Positions 60,801 through 64,000 of a stretch of 64,000 bases of DNA are shown piece by piece; within the stretch, counting starts at the first letter, position 1; each line of letters opens with the position of its first letter. The position numbers and the translations under genes were made by a program. The notes under the pieces are model-generated. The model saw only the letters and a list, made by a program, of their open reading frames with translations. It had not been told where the DNA came from and made no database searches. Source of the stretch: Promerops cafer (Eukaryota; Chordata; Aves; Passeriformes; Nectariniidae); assembly GCA_013398275.1 (NCBI GenBank), contig VZSE01006029.1, positions 1,640,000 through 1,703,999 on the forward strand. Direction: 5' to 3'.

Positions 60801-63800
60801 AGGTGGAAGCAAATAGCATTAATGCATAGGTAGTAAACTGCTAGAGTCATGATAAAAACCAAACCAAAGTAAAACAACCAACCAAACAAAACAGCACACA
60901 CACAGCCCAAAGAAAAGAAGTTGAGAAGAAGCATCAAACAACATTCCACATTTCCAATGAACAGACAGTGATTTGTTTCATTTGGCAGTGTCATCAGGAA
61001 ATTCAGCGGGGTGGGATGGCTTCAAGAATGCACCCACACTGCCCAGGGATGTATTATTGAGAATGTGTTTACTTAGCAGGACAGGTATAGCAGATGAGTG
61101 GCAATTTTTATCCTATAACATATCCTACGTGCCCATAATAAGCCAGCCCCTCTGCCCAGTTTAGACAACCACAGGAGCAGAACCATCTCTCCCGTCCTGC
61201 TGACATGTCCATGGCCTCCTGTTTGCCTTGTACATGTGCCAGTGTCTCCTTGTCTCTAGTTTCCTTATGCTCTCGGGTATCTGTGTATGTCATTCACCCA
61301 ACAATGGACATATTTTAAACTCTTTTTTTCCCTTCTAATTTAGATTGTTTTCATATGTCACCAGGGGCCTTGTTGTTCATGTAGCCTTGCACCAATCTCT
61401 TTGACTTTCTCTGTACCTAAGCCCAAGCAGCAGTTGCCACTCTGTTCTCTCACCCTCTGGCCTCCTGACTCAAATGTGGTGCAAAAGCTGTGAACTCAGC
61501 AATAGCTGCCAAGGCAAATTTTGTCTACTGTTACTGTATTTCTAACTCATCTGAAATTAATCCTGTTGGCTGAAGCTGGGCAGGAGCAGTAGAGATCATG
61601 TATTTGAGGACATATTTTTCAGGGTAGGCTTCACCCCACGGCAGGCTGATTCAGTGAGCAGGTGTGGTCATGTAACATCCTAAACCACTACAAGGCACCT
61701 ACAATTGCTATATGCGTGTTCTACATTTATATGTAGAAAAGGCTCAGTTTCCTTGCCTCCAACCTCCACAGTCATTGTTCCATTTTAGGAAAGAGAATGA
61801 GATTGGTGTAGACAGATATAATTCATTAACACACTTCAACCTTCTTAAACTTAGGGCTTTCAAAGCTCAGTGTTGCTTATAATATATGTCTAATAACCCT
61901 AAATTCATCCATTCTCTTCTTGAAGCCATGTAAGCTTCTAAACCAAATTAACTGAATTTTTTTATGTGCTCCAATGTCCAAGTGTACGAAGAAGCAAAAG
62001 TGAGTCTCTTTCCTAGAAACCTTAGAATTTTGCTTTTTGAGGCAGAACTGATTTGTTTGGCCCTTTGTTTTCTCTCAGCCCACATCAGAAAATGAATTGT
62101 GTTGTCTGGGCATTCAACTTCACATTCCTCTTCTGGTCCAGTCAAGCTGTCTGTTTCAGGCAAGAATTTTAAGTGGTTCACATGTGCCAAACCTATTCAT
62201 GATGCAACTGCAACACATTCTGATCTGATCTGATCTTTCTCAGTGCTATCTCTTGATCTCAGCCCCTGTATTGTCTCCAACTTCAGAAGAGTGTAATTTT
62301 TCTGCTGACATTTTCATAGAAACTTGAGAGATTTTTAGATTTTGAGTGTTCATTGCCAGTACACAAAAAAGGAGGATGTTGGCCTTGCAGTGGAGAACAT
62401 GACAAAAAGGCAGCTATTTATGAGTTTGTTGGGGGTTTCTGGTCAGGAAATTGTGTATTTTGGGCAAACAGTTCTCTCTGTAAGCTTTAAACTCAGAACA
62501 TGGAAGGTGAGGCACTTGAAACAGAGTGCATGCAGAGTTTTTTAAGCATAAAAATTGTGGGATTTTCACCGTTTGGTCAGGTGTTATTTTTAAAAGCTTT
62601 TTTTATTGAAAAGAAAGGAAATCTCTCTCTTGTGGAAATTTTTATGCTTCTTTAGATTATTATAGGGTGCTGAATATATTAGGACTCTGTGCAGGAGGGT
62701 ATTGGATTGATTTAATGTTGTGTGGGATAAACATACATTAGAAAAATGCAGTAAAGTTACGTGAGATTTTGTGGTAAAATTGCCTCGTACACATACAGTA
62801 AGGGTATCTTAAATGGAAATTTGCTACCAATTGATTAGGATAAAAAATAAAATAAGTAAATATGATATTATGTATGTCAAATTATGTAAAATGAAGTAAA
62901 AACAAATTAAATTTCTATCTTTTGGCTCAGTACTTTGCCATATGTTGTCTGAAACCTGTTGAGATTTGAGATTTGACTGCTATAAGTCATATGAAGAGAA
63001 AATTAATTCACCAGAGACACTAACAACAGGTTTGGCCCTGTATTGCTTATCTACAGTATCTAACTCTCCCAAACTTTCTATGACACTGCAGGTGATCCAA
63101 AACATTACTTTAGGAAAGAATAAAGTCATTGATTTCAGTGAATTAATATTTTTTGCTAAAACCAAGAATAAAATGATTGTGTTAATATACTCTACCTATT
63201 AGAAAACCCTGCCTTATTCATTTTGAACACAGAAAAAAGGTTTTTCTAAGGACATGCATCAATATTTTATGCTCTCTGACTGTTCAAGATCCAAAGCATT
63301 TAGAACATCTCATCTAGCTTTTTCATTTGCTAACGTCAAGATATAATAAACTTCCATGTAATGGATTCTGTAAGCAAAGTGAGTATACACTTTTGAAGTC
63401 CAGTGTACTGAAACAATAAGCTGCAAATTAAGATGTTCATAAATTTTTGAAGGGAACGAATCCAGAATATATGGCCTGGCTGAAGCCCATCCTCTTTGCT
63501 TTAACCAGTCATTATTTCTCAGTAGCAATTACTCAACGTGTCATTCTATACTGAGTGAATTCCAATCAATTACAAGTGATTGCATATAACTGTGCATCAA
63601 TCAGAGGATAATTCTTGATTCAATGAGATGCAATGGGTGATGTCAATTATGTTTTGTTGATGTTCTTTGATTGCATATTCTTTTGCAAATACTGTAGCAC
63701 CTGAATTGTAACACACTGACTAACCTCGCTATTCTGTATTTCACAGGTTATGTCTAAAGTCATGAACATGAACAGAAATAGTAAAATATCACCTGTACAG

Positions 63801-64000
63801 TGCATAAAAATTAGCAATAATACCAGGACATACTATGACAGATTGCATTAAGACATAGAGAGATGAAAGGATCCACTTGCATATAGTCTGAGGAAAAAAG
63901 GAAGGAGAAATAATTTCTGGGTTTTTTTCCCTTCTTTTTCTTTTAAATGAACATAAATCAGGTTTTTGGCTTCTCTTTTGGCATCATCTGGTTCTATAAG
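57863..64000. other. Unannotated AT-rich DNA
   Basis: No gene, RNA gene or dated repeat supported. A C/A-rich stretch lies at 60858-60908 and three TGATC units at 62221-62235. Open frames are at most 85 codons. Confidence 0.5.
58176..58200. repeat. Near-palindrome around TAATTA
   Basis: CTTGATAT (58176-58183) and ATATCAAG (58193-58200) are exact complements around a 9-base centre containing the homeodomain core TAATTA. Confidence 0.6.

Noticed and set aside
61948..62190. 80-codon minus-strand frame with an acidic, protein-like middle section
   Set aside because: No family was recognised and no splice or transcript evidence can be seen; too short to support alone.

Overview
The window looks like bird nuclear DNA with no gene I can support. 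It is AT-rich and CpG-poor. No open frame runs past about 155 codons, and none has a recognisable domain outside transposon remnants. The bird call rests on several CR1 LINE pieces with the avian-type 3' end (copies of TGATTCT or its complement next to TTCCAACCCAAAC-like sequence) and on an ERV-type solo LTR of a kind I associate with songbirds and relatives. I use 'bird' with good confidence and 'passerine or close relative' only as a weak guess. No prokaryotic operon, CRISPR array, tRNA or rRNA gene was seen. The stretch is best read as intergenic or intronic sequence.

Layout. 1-3.2 kb: a CR1 3' end, a degenerate old palindromic repeat and a CRE-containing inverted repeat. 3.2-9.7 kb: unannotated AT-rich DNA with one long T/G-rich tract. 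9.7-10.4 kb: a GC-richer patch, a second old repeat and a perfect 14-bp hairpin. 12.5 kb: a perfect RFX-type X-box palindrome. 13.6-23.1 kb: mostly unrecognised DNA with a CR1 end and poly-T or TTTTA microsatellites. 23.1-24.0 kb: a CR1 reverse-transcriptase fragment present twice around a single N. 25.8-26.5 kb: a CR1 3' half on the plus strand. 31.6-37.1 kb: simple repeats, three more old palindromic repeats and a CR1 end. 37-50 kb: unrecognised AT-rich DNA. 50.3-51.8 kb: a nested cluster (minus-strand CR1, broken by a plus-strand CR1 and by a 295-bp solo LTR). From 50,755 it is repeated, with its right flank, as 52,559-54,361 after a second single N. 55.7-56.6 kb: a decayed older CR1-like LINE. 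57.7-64 kb: a G/T-rich tract, then unrecognised sequence.

Main points. The two places with one N each carry near-exact copies of the same sequence on both sides. This is the signature of two haplotype contigs placed in tandem, so roughly 2.2 kb of the window is probably assembly duplication rather than biology. In the larger pair, eight of the ten base differences fall inside the 295-bp LTR, which is unexpected for simple allelic divergence. The non-repeat signals most worth testing are the X-box at 12,521-12,534 and the hairpin at 10,363-10,395. I found no new biological system here. Repeat family assignments rest on remembered consensus features, not on a search.
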